Positions 61,272 through 64,000 of a stretch of 64,000 bases of DNA are shown piece by piece (the stretch's first letter is position 1; each line of letters begins with the position of its first letter). Both the position numbers and the translations under genes were made by a program. Source of the stretch: Malania oleifera (Eukaryota > Streptophyta > Magnoliopsida > Santalales > Ximeniaceae); assembly GCF_029873635.1 (NCBI RefSeq), contig NC_080418.1, positions 9,996,062 through 10,060,061 of the forward strand, written 5' to 3'. The notes below the pieces were generated by a model, which searched no databases, was not told the origin of the DNA, and saw only the letters and a list, made by a program, of their open reading frames with translations.

Positions 61272-62996
61272 TGTCACGCCCCGAACCGCGAAATGGGACC
61301 CTAAGGGTGAAAATGTAATCTGACATGTCCCTGTATTTGATAAAACATCTAAAACTACAGTACAATGGATGAGGGTCCGACCTCGTGGGGTTCCCAGGCA
61401 CCCTAAACATATCTGATCACAAACATATATGCAGCGGAAAAAGGTCATTCTATAACAACATATGCAGTATCATACTAGAGTCTATATAAGAGCAGAACAT
61501 GGCTTTATCAAAACGTACAAATGGGTGCCCAATACATCTCAAAATGGCAACCCACTAACATTACAGTCCTAACACTTACCCAAGTGCTAAACGCAGTACA
61601 CCCGCCACTATGCTCCCTATACCAGGATGCCAGTTCCGGTTACTTGAAGAACCTGTAAAAATATATGTACAGTAGGGGTGAGACATCTCTCAATAAGGAA
61701 TAACACATGTTATATTGGTGTGTGACATTTGAGTGTTATAATGATACAACATACACGCAGTTAAATGCATTACAGTACTAATTTCCACAGTGCATACACA
61801 AACTTATACACATACACATGATCAATAATCTTGGTGTCGTCACACCCTTCGGCCCGAAGCCGGTCCGCGACAATCCGGCGTTGACCCGTAGCCAACCCGC
61901 GAAGCACGGAGCCACCGGCACATGGCTAGTCCCCGACTCCTATGGCATCATACCGGAGCATAACTGGTGGATCCACACTGTTCAGCCTGATCTGCCGATA
62001 TAGGCTCACACCCTCGGATATAGAGCCGAACACTCTCAGTACCTGGACAATTCGGAACCCCATTCCTACTAGCCATTTAACATATCACACACACACATGC
62101 ATGCTCATATAACCAAACAAACTACACCTATTTGGTAATCTAAATCATGGTTTTTCAAAAAAATACAGTTTAAATAAGTCAAGGCACGGTCATCCCAATA
62201 TCACAGTATAAATCACACATACACTCGGTTTTCAACAAAACCAGGGATGCAGCCCGTCGCCCTCTTTTCCCAAAACTGTAATAATGAAAAATCCATAGTT
62301 TTCCCCTTTAGATCCTCCCAAATAAGTAGCCAAAACACACACAGGACCGTGGACCATAGTTCCACCGAGTTCGATTTCAAAAATAACTAATATAAACATA
62401 GTTCCCCTTATCTTTTTCCCGAATAACAAATCCCAAACTCCAAGACCCCTAAACAGCGAACTGAGTTCCAAAACCTACAAATCACAGTACATAATATGCT
62501 CACAAAACAGTTACCTACAAAACTACTGGATCAGAAATGAAAATCGAGTCTTACCTCGATTTTACGCACAAACCCGAAAATCTCCAAATCAAGATTCCGA
62601 TCCGTAGAAGTTGTAGAGAATCCTTCCATGATCCTCGTGGTAACTTCAGATTTCCGATTCCATTAACGATCGGGAGGAAATCTAGAGATAGTAGGGAGAG
62701 TTCTAGAGAGAGAGAATTGAAGTTTCTTAGCTTTGGAGTAAAGAATATTCTATTTATAGGCCCTTTAACCCGACCCAATTTGTCGACGAAATGGTGTTCT
62801 CGTCGACGAATCGGTGGCCTCATTGACGAATCTGGCTTCTCTGGTTTTTCCGAGACTCCTCGGTTTCTCCTTGTCGACGAGTGTCTGAATTTTGTCGACA
62901 AGAATTATATAGGCTTCTTCGACGAATTCTGCCAAATTCCCATTTTGCCCATCTCTTATTTATTTAAACCAAATTATCACGGTTTGGGTTCTTACA
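61272..62996 (-). repeat. Gypsy-D right LTR (5' LTR in transcription sense)
   Basis: 1,725 bp, TGTCACGCCCCGAACC ... TTTGGGTTCTTACA. Same internal landmarks as the left LTR, with a shorter GA tract, a TATA box at 62751-62758 (minus strand) and fewer palindrome units (62775-62930). Confidence 0.93.
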
Positions 62997-63563
62997 GCTT
63001 CGGAGAGAAGCGAGTCGCGCTCCAAGATTCAATGATCCAACAGGATTTAGAGACGAAAAAGCATCAAAAGAAGAAACGAAAAATAGATCTACAAAGAACG
63101 ATCGACAAACAGCGGGGAGAAGTGCGCTCGGACGGATCAAGCTCGATAAGTTGTTGTGCTTGAAGTATTTGGTAAGCAAATCCCGAGCAAACTCAGTAGA
63201 TCGCCAGACTATGAAGGTAGATTCATCTTCGTTCCAGGAGATCAGGTCATCGAAGGAAGGATCATCTACAAGTTGATAAGTTTTGGTGAGGAATGGCGTC
63301 GGGAGAGATCGTTGCGAGTCCCCATGGATGGATTCACCAGTCTATTCGGTCGGCAATGGTGCCATGGCCCTCGCCGTCAGATCCAAACTCCATAATACTG
63401 AAAAGTTGAGATGTCTTGTAACAAAGCGCCTGATCGTGCATTCTTTTTGCATAGAAGCGCCGTCGAAAGTTGACCAAACCAGCCACCGGAAAACCAGACA
63501 CCGTCACCGAAACGCGCAAAGAGAGAATTACAGAGAGCAGTAGCGAAAATTTCTCTGATACCA
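62997..63563 (-). other. Element-E internal region, part 2 (leader side)
   Basis: Begins at the primer-binding site (minus strand) and runs to the Gypsy-D insertion. Open stretches (for example about 63179-62964) show no recognisable gag or other domain. The function is unknown. Confidence 0.5.
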
Positions 63564-63732
63564 TATTAAAATAAATAAAATTGTATTATTCCGAAATTAA
63601 TTACAAAATGTTATCTTTATAGTGGTATTTATACTAGTATATAAAATAAAAAATACAACTGAATTAATAACTAAACTAACAACTAACAAATTAACAACTA
63701 AACTAATAATTAACAAATTAACAACTCTAATA
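63564..63732 (-). repeat. Element-E right LTR
   Basis: 169 bp. Compared with the left LTR it contains an extra internal duplication of AACTAAACTAA...AACAAATTAAC. Followed by the TSD GAGAG (63733-63737). Confidence 0.85.
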
Positions 63733-63812
63733 GAGAGTACACCAAACTCTTACGACAAATCACACCCAAAAAAGAAGGAAACAAGAATCGAGAAAAGGAC
63801 ATGCCCGAGCTG

Positions 63813-64000
<188 letters not shown>

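Larger units (their letters stand above)
54450..62996 (-). mobile_element. Gypsy-D: complete Ty3/gypsy chromovirus inside Element-E
   Basis: LTRs at 54450-56232 and 61272-62996, minus-strand gag-pol between, primer-binding site TGGTATTAGAGC (61257-61268; one change from the initiator Met tRNA type) and polypurine tract at 56233-56247. Flanks are GCTTT (54445-54449) and GCTTC (62997-63001), a 5-bp TSD with one mismatch. It belongs to the same family as Gypsy-A and is the least degraded of the three, but it still carries many stops. Confidence 0.93.
53358..63732 (-). mobile_element. Element-E: non-autonomous copia-like element with short LTRs, split by Gypsy-D
   Basis: Short LTRs at 53358-53498 (141 bp) and 63564-63732 (169 bp) share TAAAATAAATAAAATTGTA and AACTAACAA...AACAAATTAACAACT. 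A perfect 5-bp TSD GAGAG (53353-53357, 63733-63737) flanks them. The primer-binding site TGGTATCAGAG (63553-63563, minus) touches the right LTR, and a polypurine tract (CATCTTGAGGGGGCG, minus, 53499-53513) touches the left. The internal region without Gypsy-D is about 1.5 kb and encodes no RT, integrase or protease. Size and contents resemble TRIM/LARD-like non-autonomous elements. Confidence 0.85.

Noticed and set aside
62537-63163. 208-residue plus-strand open frame spanning the Gypsy-D LTR end and Element-E
   Set aside because: It crosses an insertion boundary (62996/62997) and has no domain; chance opening.

Overview
The window looks like nuclear DNA of a flowering plant, probably a eudicot. 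It is AT-rich, one host gene has five GT-AG exons, and more than 80 percent is plant transposable-element sequence of several classes: Ty1/copia, Ty3/gypsy chromovirus, Athila-like gypsy, CACTA, hAT and PIF/Harbinger MITEs, a long inverted repeat and solo LTRs. No bacterial, organellar or CRISPR features were seen. The species cannot be named from this sequence alone.

Layout. (1) 1-29558 is one Ty1/copia element on the + strand (Copia-1). Its 5' LTR is cut by the window edge. Its pol is split by a solo LTR (3156-5389, TSD TGATT). Its 3' LTR (7709-8171 plus 29407-29558) is split by a 21-kb CACTA-type transposon (8172-29406). The CACTA element holds no recognisable transposase. It carries a duplicated 0.3-kb segment, a chromoviral RT fragment, an Athila-like gag-protease-LTR block, and a complete Ty3/gypsy chromovirus on the - strand (Gypsy-A, 17935-29083, TSD TCACT). 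Gypsy-A is itself split by another solo LTR (22326-24850, TSD GAATC). (2) 29559-33139 is gene-free AT-rich DNA with two hAT-type MITEs (8-bp TSDs) and a long GA microsatellite. (3) 33140-38284 is a 5'-truncated copia (Copia-2, +) split by a third solo LTR (34330-36658, TSD GGTGG). (4) 38285-45906 is a second chromovirus (Gypsy-B, -) with a truncated left LTR and a hAT-type MITE in its leader. (5) 45907-47217 is a copia RT/RNase H tail with an LTR (Copia-3).

(6) 47470-50702 (-) is the one apparently intact host gene: a 273-residue, five-exon short-chain dehydrogenase/reductase of the tropinone-reductase-like group. A PIF/Harbinger-type MITE lies in its 2.1-kb second intron. (7) 50969-53343 is a large inverted repeat with arms of about 735 bp, starting about 270 bp upstream of that gene's ATG. 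(8) 53358-63732 is a short-LTR, non-autonomous copia-like element (Element-E, TSD GAGAG) split by a complete chromovirus (Gypsy-D, 54450-62996, -). (9) 63813-64000 (-) is the last exon of a second tropinone-reductase-like gene in the same orientation, with an apparent one-base frameshift. The two SDR copies suggest a tandem array whose spacer has been inflated by transposons.

All retroelement coding regions seen are broken by stops, frameshifts or loss of catalytic residues, so this is a graveyard of old insertions. The most distinctive unexplained structures are the palindrome arrays (core GTCGAC) in the U3 part of the chromovirus LTRs, a conserved internal block shared by otherwise divergent LTRs including the solo LTRs, the GTGGGCCCCAC array in one solo LTR, and the inverted repeat next to the SDR gene.
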